Assembly (NCBI RefSeq): GCF_022048975.1
Contig: NZ_JAKMHX010000023.1
Location: forward strand, 62,001 to 126,000
Reading direction: 5' to 3'
Source of the DNA: Sporosarcina cyprini
GTDB lineage: Bacteria; Bacillota; Bacilli; Bacillales_A; Planococcaceae
DNA length: 64,000 nucleotides
How positions within the stretch are numbered: the first letter of the stretch is position 1; each line of letters starts with the position of its first letter. Positions 17,673 to 26,412 of this stretch are shown in pieces. The translations under genes and the position numbers were made by a program. A model generated the notes under the pieces. That model was not told where the DNA came from. It saw nothing but the letters and a program-made list of their open reading frames with translations, and did no database searches.

Positions 17673-20600
17673 TTCCTTTGGCAGGCATCGGGTTTGAGCT
17701 TCGGAAATTATTTAAGGAAGAAGGCATCGTTCGGACGTTTCGGGCATTTGGGTATTCTACCTTCATGACTGTGGGACCCATGCTATTATGTATTGGATTG
17801 GTCTTGCTGTTAAAAGAGATGATGGGCTTGTACGGCGGTTTCCGCTCGGATTCGGAGCTGTTTATTGCAACAATGACGTACTGTTTCATCTTCTCTATTA
17901 TTTTGACATGCGGGCTCGGCATTGTGCTGACCCGGTTTGTCGCGGATCAGGTGTATGAAAAGAAATATGATGAGGTAATTTCCTCTTTATATGGCGCTTT
18001 ATTACTCATCCTGCCGCTAGCTGCAATCATCGCCTTTATTTTTCTACGCGGTGTGTCGGGAAGTCTCGGCTATAAAATGACCGCATATCTTTTGTTCATG
18101 GAACTGGTCATTCTTTGGATTCAAACTGTATATATTTCTGCAATGAAAGACTATGCCCGAATTTTTAAGGGATTTGCTTTCGGCATAGTGACTGCGTTGT
18201 TCGTAGGATGGATTTTATTTCAATTTACAGCAATCGAACGGCCGGTTGTTGCCTTGCTAGCTTGTGTGATCGGCATCGGCATCGTCGCTGTGCAGCTGAT
18301 GCTTCATTTTGAACAGGTTCTTCCTAGAAGTGAGAATAGGAATTACTTTGGATTCCTTTATTACTTCAGGAAATTTCCTGCGCTGTCGGTATCGGGGATT
18401 TTCGTCTATTCAGGTGTGTTTGTGCATAACTTTGTCTACTGGCTGCAGACGGATGCCATGGTGGTGGCGGACGGATATCGGTTAATGCCTTTTTATGACT
18501 TGCCGGTATTCTACGGATATTTGTCTGTTGTGCCGTCGCTCGTTCTGTTTATCGTCATTGTCGAAACGGCTTTTTACGAAAAGTATCGGATCTTTTATTC
18601 TAATGTCGTTTCAGGAGCTGCATATGAACGGGTCAATCGGGCAAAGGAATCGATGCAATCGTCGTTGCTCGCAGGCGTCAGCTTTCTCATTGAAGTACAA
18701 TTGCTATTTTCCCTGTTATCGGTCGCGCTCGGTTTACTATGGCTGCCAAAAATCGGTTTCACGATGGAGCAACTCGATTTGTTTGTCATCCTTGTCCTCG
18801 GTTTCTTTTTCTTCATCATTACCTTTGTCCTCCTGCATTTGCTCATGTATTTTGACGATAAAAAAGGTGTTTTTTTCTGCAGTAGCGCCTTTTTCTTATT
18901 AAATGGCGTTTTTACTTTTGTAGCACTGAATTGGGGACTCGACGGAGCGGGTTTATTTGCCGGAGCAGTTGTATCGCTGGCGATCACAATCCTTCGACTC
19001 CTGCACGTATTGCGGAATATTCATTACTTCACGTTTTGTCCACAGCCTCTTCAAACACTCAAACGAAAAAGGACATTCGGCACTTTGTTCCTTGTGGCAT
19101 CCTCTAGTGTGTTATTGCTCTCTGCATGCTCACCGGCAGAGGAGAAGGAAGCTATTCCTTCAGTCGGGGTATTAGAACCGGGGGGCGATGAAGTGGGAGA
19201 GAGTACTGATAAGTTACGTGAAGATAAACGGATTTACGAAAGGGATACCGATGATTCAGTCAAGGCACTGTATGTCACGGTCTGGCCAGATGAGTATCCC
19301 GATGAACAATCGGTTGACTGGTACACAATGAACCGGATTACGGAGCGGATGAGTACGGCAAGTTTGCAAATCACAGTAGAAGAAGGGTTGGAGGATGGTA
19401 AAGGGCCCCGTTCCGGTATGTTCGGCTACGGGGCTGATTCGCCGAACGCCAAAATCAGCCTTCGGGGGAACTCCTCGAGATACGCTTCCCAGAAATCGTA
19501 CAAAATTAAACTGTTTGACGAAACAGGATTGTGGCACGATCAGCGAACCTTCAATCTGAATAAGCATTCCAGTGACTTTTCACGGATCCGGAATAAACTT
19601 AGCTTTGACCTGATGGAGACGATTCCAGATATGACGAGCTTGCGCACCCAATTTGTTCATCTTTACGTTAAAGATTTGACGAAAAACGATGGGATGCTCG
19701 CTACGTTTGAGGATTACGGATTGTATACACATGTCGAACAGCCGAATGAAAAGTTTCTGAAATCACATTGGCTTGATCCGTATGGCTATCTTTACAAAGT
19801 GACCTTTTTTGAATTTCAGCGGTATCCGGATGAACTCAAAGCGACTACCGATCCTACTTATAATGAAGAAGTGTTTGAAACAATATTGGAAATCAAGGGC
19901 AGAAAAGAGCATGATAAATTGATTGCTATGCTGGAAGATGTCAATGACATGAAAAAGCCGATCGAGGAAATAATGGAGACACATTTTGATATGGACAACT
20001 TTCTGACGTGGACGGCAGTCAATATCCTAATGGACAATATGGACACCGATGCGAACAATTTCTATTTATATTCCCCGTTAAATTCAGATAAGTGGTTTAT
20101 TCTGCCGTGGGATTATGACGGCGGATGGGAGTTGCAGCGTGAAAAGAAATCCATAAGGCCCTATCAGGCGGGCATAAGCAACTATTGGGGCAATACGCTG
20201 CACAATCGCTTTTTCCGGAAAGAGGAGCATGTTCAAATGTTGATTGATAAAGTCGAAGAACTCGGTGCATATGTAAATGAGGAAACAGTGAAAAGACAAT
20301 TGGACAAATATACGCCAGTCGTGGAGCCGTTCCTTATGAGAGAACCGGATCTTAATTATTTGCCCAAACAGATCGGGCAATACCCCGAGGAACTCCAGCA
20401 GCTGATTGATACACCAAAGCGTGCGGTAGATCGCTTTTTGGAAGATCTTCAAAAACCGAAGCCGTTTTACATGGATGAGATAGTGGAAGACGATGGAACA
20501 CAGCTAACGTTCTCATGGCAAATTTCCTTTGATTTGCAAGGTGATGATTTATACTACACTGTCCAAGTGGCGAAAGATCCGCTGTTTACGGAAATCATTC

Positions 20601-20776
20601 ATTCAGAAACGGAAATACGCGGAAATCAGATTCAAATGCCCAAACCAGAAAACGGCATCTATTACTGGAAAGTGACGGTGCGTGACAGCGAGGGGCATGA
20701 ACAGACTTCGTTCGATATGTATATGGACGAAGAGGGGGACTTCTATTATGGCATCTTGCCATTCGAGGTGAATTGA
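17669..20776 (+). CDS. pelG: PelG-CotH fusion: polysaccharide exporter joined to a CotH-type kinase domain
   Basis: A 1035-residue protein. Residues 1-460 match PelG in length and sequence style (IPLAGIGFELRKLF start, about 12 membrane helices), a polysaccharide exporter-like membrane protein. At about 463-487 a basic KRKR stretch, a hydrophobic segment and LLSAC (C487) form a complete lipoprotein-type signal inside the chain, followed by an acidic linker. Residues 540-910 are a CotH kinase-like domain: RGNSSR at 599-604 with K609/K612, DTDANNFYLY, and the WDYDGGW metal-binding motif from 814. Residues 940-1030 look like a fibronectin-type beta domain. Topology would place CotH outside the membrane. 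The GTG start overlaps pelF by 4 nt. Confidence 0.88.
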   Translation: MIPLAGIGFELRKLFKEEGIVRTFRAFGYSTFMTVGPMLLCIGLVLLLKEMMGLYGGFRSDSELFIATMTYCFIFSIILTCGLGIVLTRFVADQVYEKKYDEVISSLYGALLLILPLAAIIAFIFLRGVSGSLGYKMTAYLLFMELVILWIQTVYISAMKDYARIFKGFAFGIVTALFVGWILFQFTAIERPVVALLACVIGIGIVAVQLMLHFEQVLPRSENRNYFGFLYYFRKFPALSVSGIFVYSGVFVHNFVYWLQTDAMVVADGYRLMPFYDLPVFYGYLSVVPSLVLFIVIVETAFYEKYRIFYSNVVSGAAYERVNRAKESMQSSLLAGVSFLIEVQLLFSLLSVALGLLWLPKIGFTMEQLDLFVILVLGFFFFIITFVLLHLLMYFDDKKGVFFCSSAFFLLNGVFTFVALNWGLDGAGLFAGAVVSLAITILRLLHVLRNIHYFTFCPQPLQTLKRKRTFGTLFLVASSSVLLLSACSPAEEKEAIPSVGVLEPGGDEVGESTDKLREDKRIYERDTDDSVKALYVTVWPDEYPDEQSVDWYTMNRITERMSTASLQITVEEGLEDGKGPRSGMFGYGADSPNAKISLRGNSSRYASQKSYKIKLFDETGLWHDQRTFNLNKHSSDFSRIRNKLSFDLMETIPDMTSLRTQFVHLYVKDLTKNDGMLATFEDYGLYTHVEQPNEKFLKSHWLDPYGYLYKVTFFEFQRYPDELKATTDPTYNEEVFETILEIKGRKEHDKLIAMLEDVNDMKKPIEEIMETHFDMDNFLTWTAVNILMDNMDTDANNFYLYSPLNSDKWFILPWDYDGGWELQREKKSIRPYQAGISNYWGNTLHNRFFRKEEHVQMLIDKVEELGAYVNEETVKRQLDKYTPVVEPFLMREPDLNYLPKQIGQYPEELQQLIDTPKRAVDRFLEDLQKPKPFYMDEIVEDDGTQLTFSWQISFDLQGDDLYYTVQVAKDPLFTEIIHSETEIRGNQIQMPKPENGIYYWKVTVRDSEGHEQTSFDMYMDEEGDFYYGILPFEVN

Positions 20777-20777
20777 T

Positions 20778-21488
20778 GTGCATTTCCAAGGAAAGAAACT
20801 CCGTAACGAATTGAAATACTATGTCCATATACAAGAGTATCTAATACTGCGTGAGAAGCTTTCCGCTGTTCTGCCGTTAGATATCCACTCGTCGACACGT
20901 GAAGGGTATGGCATTCGGAGTTTATATTTTGATGGCATTCATGATCATTCCTTATACGATAAAATTAACGGGATTTTTAATCGGGAGAAATACCGGATTC
21001 GCATTTATAACGAAAGCGATCAGGTTATTAATCTGGAGAGAAAGAGCAAGTTTGGAAACTATATTTACAAAGAAGCGGCTCCTCTCAGCAGAGTTGAATA
21101 CGATCAAATTCTACGAGGGGAATATGACATTTTGAGGGGATCGGATCATACGTTGCATCGGGATTTCCATGCTGCTCTGGCATTTCGACGGTTTAGGCCT
21201 GTCGCGATTACCGATTATGAGAGGGAAGCATATACGCAGGAGTGGGGAAATGTCCGCATTACCTTTGATAAACGGCTGGCTGCGGGCGTGAATGGCAACG
21301 ACTTGTTCGATCCAGGGCTCATACTCCAAGAGGCACTTGGCTCCGAGCAGACAATTATGGAAGTGAAATTCGACGATTTCTTGCCGGATCAGATTCGAAG
21401 GATTCTGCAGCTTCAACATATGGCACGCTCGGCCATTTCAAAATATGTCATTTGCAGGGAGCTAGGGATGTTTCAATATAAACATTAA
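20778..21488 (+). CDS. VTC-domain polyphosphate polymerase-like protein
   Basis: A 236-residue cytoplasmic protein matching the VTC/CYTH tunnel fold. RNELKYYV at the start, YRIRIYN, LERKSKFGNYIYKEA, RITFDKRL and IMEVKFDDFLP supply the alternating basic and acidic residues expected to line the tunnel. The eukaryotic Vtc4 relative makes polyphosphate from ATP. The GTG at 20778 follows GAGGTG and starts 2 bp after the PelG-CotH stop. CotH, VTC and DUF4956 genes often occur together, and here all three sit in one pel operon. A role in supplying a phosphate group for polymer modification is conceivable but unproven. Confidence 0.85.
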   Translation: MHFQGKKLRNELKYYVHIQEYLILREKLSAVLPLDIHSSTREGYGIRSLYFDGIHDHSLYDKINGIFNREKYRIRIYNESDQVINLERKSKFGNYIYKEAAPLSRVEYDQILRGEYDILRGSDHTLHRDFHAALAFRRFRPVAITDYEREAYTQEWGNVRITFDKRLAAGVNGNDLFDPGLILQEALGSEQTIMEVKFDDFLPDQIRRILQLQHMARSAISKYVICRELGMFQYKH

Positions 21489-21504
21489 GACCTGGGGTGA
21501 TGGG

Positions 21505-22185
21505 ATGGGAGATTCGTTCAAGTTTGATGATATTATAAAGAAAAGCTTTTTGAATCTTGAAGTGTTTAAAAGTGTTTCCTATATCGATATGCTGTTCGGC
21601 TTTTTATGCTCCTTTGCCATTGGCATGTTCATCTACTGGATCTACCGCCGCTGCTTCCGCGGTGTCGTATACAGCTACAATTATAATGTTTCCTTTGTTC
21701 TAATGACGATGATCACGTCCATGATCATCATGACCATAAGTACAAACATCGTTCTGTCTCTCGGGATGGTCGGTGCCCTCAGTATTGTTCGTTTCCGAAC
21801 GGCAGTAAAAGATCCACTCGACATCGTGTACATGTTTTGGGCTATTTCAGCAGGTATAGCAAGCGGCGCCCATATGTATCCCCTGGCCATTATCGGTTCC
21901 GTTGTCATCGGAATTACACTGGCCCTGCTTTCAAAAAAGAAACTTCGGCAGCAGTCTTATCTGCTCATTATCCGCCACGAAGAGGAAGCAGCCGACGAGC
22001 TGCGTGACCATTTACGTAAGCTGAACACCACATTGAAATCAAAAAATGTCCGCAAAGGATATACGGAACTGACGTTAGAACTCAAACTACGGGACGACAA
22101 CACGTCCTTCATGCAAAAATTAGCAAGTATCCCGGGTGTGGTCGAATGCTCGCTTGTCAATTATAGTGGTGACTATGCGCAATAG
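21505..22185 (+). CDS. DUF4956 membrane protein
   Basis: A 226-residue protein with three to four membrane helices between residues 27 and 145 and a cytoplasmic ferredoxin-like tail (about 150-226). The signature LGMVGALSIVRFRTAVKDP, then FWAISAGIASGAH, is the hallmark of DUF4956. Function is unknown, but these proteins are usually encoded beside VTC-domain polyphosphate polymerases, as here, and may serve as their membrane partner. It is the last gene of the pel operon, 16 bp after the VTC gene and 28 bp before a strong terminator. Confidence 0.88.
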   Translation: MGDSFKFDDIIKKSFLNLEVFKSVSYIDMLFGFLCSFAIGMFIYWIYRRCFRGVVYSYNYNVSFVLMTMITSMIIMTISTNIVLSLGMVGALSIVRFRTAVKDPLDIVYMFWAISAGIASGAHMYPLAIIGSVVIGITLALLSKKKLRQQSYLLIIRHEEEAADELRDHLRKLNTTLKSKNVRKGYTELTLELKLRDDNTSFMQKLASIPGVVECSLVNYSGDYAQ

Positions 22186-22213
22186 ATTTGGAGTAACGGA
22201 ACTTCATTAAGAT

Positions 22214-22240
22214 AAAAAAGAGTCTGCGCGACTCTTTTTT
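22214..22240. terminator. Bidirectional terminator after the pel operon
   Basis: AAAAAAGAGTC and GACTCTTTTTT flank a short TGCGC loop, giving T-tracts on both strands. It ends both the pel operon (stop 22185) and the convergent YdjM-like gene (stop 22249). Confidence 0.95.
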
Positions 22241-22248
22241 ATTTCCAT

Positions 22249-22890
22249 TTAAAACTCCCGTTTCCAAATAGGAGCAAACCATTTGACGCCTCGCCGGTTC
22301 ATCGGCAGGATTTTCATATCTGCGATTAGATGGCTTGCATAGCCCGCAAGCCCGGCGGCGACCATTCCTTCAATTGGCCATTGATCATGGAATTGGACTA
22401 AAATGAATCCATAAAACGCCACTCCGAGCAATGAATGAGTATAGGAACGGTGTGGAAGGAACGATGCGATGATGATGTAACTTCCAGCTAATAGGATGCC
22501 GATCGATTGGTGTAGGACAAAGCCGAGAAGCATGACGAGAACGCCTGTTAATGTAAGAATTCGCCGCTGCGTAATGAGGCGTGACACGATTAGCAAGACG
22601 AGTCCGATTGCTCCATATACTAGAATCGGTGTGGAAAGGCCATCTGTCAGGAAACGATATGTAATAAGAAGAAAGACGCTGATTCCGATCAGCTGCATGA
22701 TCGCTTGCGCAACCTTCTTGGAAACGGTGATCCGGTTGCTGGCCAGTCCGTTTGTATCGAGGTCAGGCGCTAAACCGGAAATACCGCCGATCGCCGTGCA
22801 AACCGAAATGGCGATGGGATCATGTGAAGCTTGAAAGCCGGCGACTGCGCCTGCCGCTAAGCCGATGACGAAGTGGGAAGTTCCATCCAT
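22249..22890 (-). CDS. YdjM/DUF457-family membrane-bound metal-dependent hydrolase-like protein
   Basis: A 213-residue polytopic membrane protein with about five helices. The family's histidine/aspartate pattern is present: SHFVIG near the start, RSYTHSL, and ASHLIADM near the end. Such proteins are annotated as inner-membrane metal-dependent hydrolases, but the reaction is not established. ATG 22890 is chosen because AGAGG lies 7 nt upstream; a TTG 15 nt earlier is unlikely. It is a monocistronic gene convergent with the pel operon. Confidence 0.8.
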   Translation of the reverse strand: MDGTSHFVIGLAAGAVAGFQASHDPIAISVCTAIGGISGLAPDLDTNGLASNRITVSKKVAQAIMQLIGISVFLLITYRFLTDGLSTPILVYGAIGLVLLIVSRLITQRRILTLTGVLVMLLGFVLHQSIGILLAGSYIIIASFLPHRSYTHSLLGVAFYGFILVQFHDQWPIEGMVAAGLAGYASHLIADMKILPMNRRGVKWFAPIWKREF

Positions 22891-23144
22891 ATGTATACCT
22901 CTCAATGTGATTTCTGTGGTGCTGTTCTATTTTCACGTATGGGGCAGCCGGGTGCAAGGGGAACTGTACCTATGCAGCAATACCATCGTTGAATAAATTT
23001 CATTTTTTCATCATAAACCAATTGCGCCAGTCACCCGCGAGTGGCTTTTTTTGTTGAATACATTCCCTTGACTCTCCCGTTACGTAATTCTTTACGATGT
23101 AAAGGAGATAGGGAATTTATTTGAATAAATGAGGTGAGGGAAAA

Positions 23145-24065
23145 GTGAAAATCATTATCGAAAATACAATGGAACAGTACGAAACGTTATTTGCCCTGCA
23201 GGAGAACGAGGAGCGGGAAAACTACTTCCGCTATTCTATGATGAAGCCGTTTGAACAGATGTGGAAGATGATCGGTGTCCCATTGAAGGCGAAGGAGGAG
23301 AATGGCTATGACGTCATGATGGCGACGCAAATGCTAGGATTTTCCTGCATTCATGACGGGAAGACAGGGCAATTGGCGTTACAGAAATTAAAAGAGATGG
23401 ATGCACTGAAAGTGGCGGGAGATACACTGGAGCATTGTGTCGCAATCTCTGAGGAACACGGATTACGAATAAAAGAGGATACGATCCGATTCGGTGTTTA
23501 TCTCGCAAATCATGAAAAATTACAAAGCCAAAATGGCTACACGGGATTTGGCGGCATTCCAGGATACGTGATCGCGATGATGGATCCGAACGATTATAAT
23601 ATTCCACGTTTTCCTTCTTTAATTGCCCATGAATTCCATCACAATTTACGTTTCTCCTATTTTGATTGGGATCATGGTGACATTACGTTAGGGGAATATA
23701 TAGTGATTGAAGGATTGGCGGACTCCTTTGCTACTAGCCTGTATGGGGAACAGCATCTTGGCCCGTGGGTGACTGCTATTGATTCAGAGGATCTGGAATA
23801 CTCCATGGCGGTAATCGGGGAAGCTCTCCATGAAAAAGGCTTTGGGGTAGTGAGCGCCTACATGTTCGGGGATGAGCATGCGAAGAAAGAAGGCTATCCA
23901 CCAGCCGGCTTGTCAGCGGGAGCCGGTTATGCGGTTGGCTATCAAGTATTGCAATCGTTTATGAAGCGAACCGGGACGACTATATGGGAGGCCACCTTGT
24001 TAGGTGCAGATGAGATTATTAAGGGATGTGGCATTTTTAATAAGAATGATATGTTAGGTAATTAA
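23145..24065 (+). CDS. DUF2268 putative zinc-dependent protease
   Basis: A 306-residue cytoplasmic protein with no signal peptide. The zinc-protease motif HEFHH (HExxH) lies near residue 164 in LIAHEFHHNLR, and a downstream EGLADSFA provides the expected third ligand, as in the DUF2268 family of predicted Zn-proteases. GTG 23145 has a strong GAGGTGAGGG site. It is monocistronic with no functional clue from its neighbours. Confidence 0.8.
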   Translation: MKIIIENTMEQYETLFALQENEERENYFRYSMMKPFEQMWKMIGVPLKAKEENGYDVMMATQMLGFSCIHDGKTGQLALQKLKEMDALKVAGDTLEHCVAISEEHGLRIKEDTIRFGVYLANHEKLQSQNGYTGFGGIPGYVIAMMDPNDYNIPRFPSLIAHEFHHNLRFSYFDWDHGDITLGEYIVIEGLADSFATSLYGEQHLGPWVTAIDSEDLEYSMAVIGEALHEKGFGVVSAYMFGDEHAKKEGYPPAGLSAGAGYAVGYQVLQSFMKRTGTTIWEATLLGADEIIKGCGIFNKNDMLGN

Positions 24066-24260
24066 CATCGAAGGAGGTACATTTCTAATTCGACGTAACT
24101 TGATACATTTGTAAATAAAGAATCAAAAATAGAAGAGGACAAGCTCCGTTAACTGACATAATGTTCCCACCCACTCCCCTTATACTAGAGTAGAAAATGA
24201 AGCCTGTACTAGATAACTACTTCGTCTTGGGAACTTTATTATGAAGGGGTGGGCTTGTAC

Positions 24261-24743
24261 GTGAAAAAGTTTAGCTTTTGCATTTTACTTGCCGCAGCTG
24301 CATCACTAATCGCTTGGCAAAGCCACAGCTTTTCGGGCACCGAACTGCTTCATGAAGAGAACGTCGCTGTTATTCCTGAAGAGGAGACTCTGCTATCTGT
24401 TGAATACGGAGAAGGCAGGGAGTTTTGGATCGGAAACAATACAGATCAATACGTTGAAATCCAAGGGGCAGGATTCGTCGCAAACGGCGCATCTAGCATC
24501 GCACCCGGCATGTTCAAAGCATTCATCCTCACTGGCCATCCGGATGCATTATTGGGCGGCTCTATTACTGTCCATGGGCTATGGGATGAAGGCGGCGTAA
24601 AAGTTGAATCATATATTCCGCAAGCGAACATGGATTTCATCATGCAGGAATTGGATAAAGAACAACCCGAAGTGCGCCTGTCGGTTATGGAGATCGAGGA
24701 GCCGGACGGTGATGAAGAGACTGACCAGGAACATGGAGATTGA
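24261..24743 (+). CDS. Small exported protein of unknown function
   Basis: About 160 residues with an N-terminal hydrophobic export signal (VKKFSFCILLAAAASLIAW) and no lipobox. The mature part is acidic with beta-rich character and ends in a charged EEPDGDEETDQEHGD tail. GTG 24261 is 9 nt after AAGGGG; the in-frame GTG at 24249 would overlap that site. I recognise no family. It is a single gene followed by repeat array II. Confidence 0.6.
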   Translation: MKKFSFCILLAAAASLIAWQSHSFSGTELLHEENVAVIPEEETLLSVEYGEGREFWIGNNTDQYVEIQGAGFVANGASSIAPGMFKAFILTGHPDALLGGSITVHGLWDEGGVKVESYIPQANMDFIMQELDKEQPEVRLSVMEIEEPDGDEETDQEHGD

Positions 24744-24807
24744 TGAAATAGTGCGTTGCTGCGATTAAGGATTTTGAGAAGGACAAGCATTCCAGCTCGT
24801 CAGGTTA

Positions 24808-25160
24808 TTTGGCGTGATGCCGGTGGTATTTGGCGGGGTCTCGGAGTTATTTGGCGCACAGCGAGGTAATTTGGCGAGGGTCTGATGTAATTTGGCGTGT
24901 GCACGGTATTATTTGGCGTTTATCTCGATGATTTGGCGCGAATCCGGATATTTTGGCGTTCGTTCCTTTATTCTGGCGTTCGTTCCGGTTATCTGGCGTT
25001 CAATCCGTTATTCTGGCGTTCGTTCCGGTTATCTGGCGTTCAATCTGGTTATCTGGCGTTCGTACCGGTTATCTGGCGTTCAATCCGTTATTCTGGCGTT
25101 CGTACCGGTTATCTGGCGTTCAATCCGTTATTCTGGCGTTCGCCCGGAGTTATTGGCGTT
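24808..25160. repeat. Array II: phased TGGCGTT repeats, 20/21-bp period
   Basis: Eighteen units carry a core TTTGGCG or TCTGGCG(TT) at 24808, 24829, 24850, 24870, 24891, 24912, 24932, 24952, 24972, 24992, 25012, 25032, 25052, 25072, 25092, 25112, 25132 and 25152. The first seven are diverged (20-21 bp steps); from 24952 the step is exactly 20 bp. Well-preserved units are CTGGCGTT followed by spacers such as cgttccggttat or caatccgttatt, which alternate. Because 20 is not a multiple of 3, all plus-strand frames stay open in turn; I do not regard these frames as genes. The array lies between two convergent genes. Confidence 0.95.
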
Positions 25161-25218
25161 CATCCAGATATATCCGCATTTACCCGCCTGCCGCCAATAA
25201 AAACGCTCTCACCAGCAA

Positions 25219-25255
25219 CAAAAAACCGGAACCCCCCAGCGGGATTCCGGTTTTT
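25219..25255 (-). terminator. Terminator of the thiamine salvage operon
   Basis: AAAAACCGGAA pairs with TTCCGGTTTTT around a G/C-rich loop. A T-tract follows on the minus strand, just beyond the thiW stop. Confidence 0.9.
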
Positions 25256-25261
25256 CACTCC

Positions 25262-25756
25262 TCAGTAACTTTGTATTTTCCGGCCCATTGGCATGCGTAC
25301 CAAGCGCACGGCAACCAAGACGCCTAAGAGGGCGCCACTTATGCTGGAGACGAGGAACGGTGGCATGAAAAATAGGGCGGTTACGGAAGTTCCCATGAGA
25401 AGGGCGGCGTACGGCACGGCTAGTAAGGAAGCGATCACGCCGGTGCCAATCATTTCGCCGATGGCTGCCATCCAGACTTTCCCTGATTTTTGATGCAGTA
25501 GACCGGCCAGTGCGGCGCCGATCATGCCTCCGGGAAAGGCGAGAAGGGAGCCGGTTCCGGTTAACACGCGGATCAGTCCGGTAAGAAAAGCAATTATGAC
25601 AGCTGGCAAAGGTCCTAACAGGACGGCAGCGATGACATTGACAGCATGTTGGATAGGATAAGCACGTGCAATTCCGGCGGGGAAGGAAATGAAAACAGAT
25701 CCTGCAACCGCGATTCCGACAAATGCCGTCATGAGAACGAGCTTCCGGGTGTTCAT
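25262..25756 (-). CDS. thiW: ThiW, thiazole-precursor ECF transporter S component
   Basis: A 164-residue membrane protein with five to six helices, starting MNTRKLVLMTAFVGIAV. Internal FPAGIARAYPIQHAVNVIAAVLLGP-type residues and the FPGGMIGAALAG segment are typical of ThiW, the substrate-binding S component of energy-coupling-factor transporters for hydroxyethylthiazole. The ECF energising module is not in this window. Its ATG overlaps the thiE stop by 4 nt. Last gene of the TPP-riboswitch operon. Confidence 0.9.
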   Translation of the reverse strand: MNTRKLVLMTAFVGIAVAGSVFISFPAGIARAYPIQHAVNVIAAVLLGPLPAVIIAFLTGLIRVLTGTGSLLAFPGGMIGAALAGLLHQKSGKVWMAAIGEMIGTGVIASLLAVPYAALLMGTSVTALFFMPPFLVSSISGALLGVLVAVRLVRMPMGRKIQSY

Positions 25757-26412
25757 AAAGCAACATTCCTTTCAATCCACGCCTGGCCTAGCGCTTCCTT
25801 CAAGAAGACAGTCGCCTGACGCGGATCTTCGGCTGATGCGATGGCCGAAATAACAGAAATGCCGGATGCGCCAGCATGGATAACCGGCGCCGCATTCGTT
25901 GCGGTAATGCCGCCAATTCCCACGATAGGAAGCTCTGGAATCAAGCTTGCGACTGTAGCTATCATCTTTGTTCCCGAAACGGGCTTTGCATCCAGCTTCG
26001 TAGAGGTTGGGTAAACAGGACCCATTCCTACATACGTGGCACCGGCCGAGTGAGCGGCCAATGCTTCTTCCGCGGTATGGACGGAAACGCCAAGCTTCAT
26101 CTGGTCACCGATTCTCCGGCGGACAGAGCGAGCTTCCTCATCCTCTTGGCCGACATGGATTCCATCCGCTTCAAGCGCAATCGCCAACTCCACATCGTCA
26201 TTAACGAAGAACGGGACGCCATATTGCTTGCATAGATGCTGGCAGCTCTGAGCAAAAGCTAACTTTTCCTGCCCTTGCAAAGCTCCCGGTCCTTTTTCTC
26301 GTAACTGAAAGCAGGTGATACCCCCTTCCAGCGCTTTTTCTAGCACGTCAAGAGGCTGCCTGGCGTTGGTGGATCCCATAATGAAATATAGGAGATAGTC
26401 ATTGTTTTTCAA
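25753..26412 (-). CDS. thiE: Thiamine phosphate synthase ThiE
   Basis: A 219-residue TIM-barrel enzyme that joins HMP-diphosphate and thiazole phosphate to form thiamine phosphate. Diagnostic motifs are TCFQLREKG, FFVNDDVELA, DGIHVGQED, VGMGPVYPTSTK and VGIGGI, all present and in order. The start is a TTG at 26412, 9 nt after GAGGAG, so thiE overlaps the end of thiD by 14 nt. The length is normal for the family. Confidence 0.95.
   Translation of the reverse strand: MKNNDYLLYFIMGSTNARQPLDVLEKALEGGITCFQLREKGPGALQGQEKLAFAQSCQHLCKQYGVPFFVNDDVELAIALEADGIHVGQEDEEARSVRRRIGDQMKLGVSVHTAEEALAAHSAGATYVGMGPVYPTSTKLDAKPVSGTKMIATVASLIPELPIVGIGGITATNAAPVIHAGASGISVISAIASAEDPRQATVFLKEALGQAWIERNVAL

Noticed and set aside
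23025..23053. Small hairpin with T-run before the DUF2268 gene
   Set aside because: Only four strong base pairs (GCCA/TGGC) are certain and no transcript is known to end there; too weak to list as a terminator.
24892..25327. Open frames of 100-125 codons over array II
   Set aside because: All three plus frames are open because the 20-bp unit lacks stops; the peptides are repeats of one another and no start has a convincing ribosome site.
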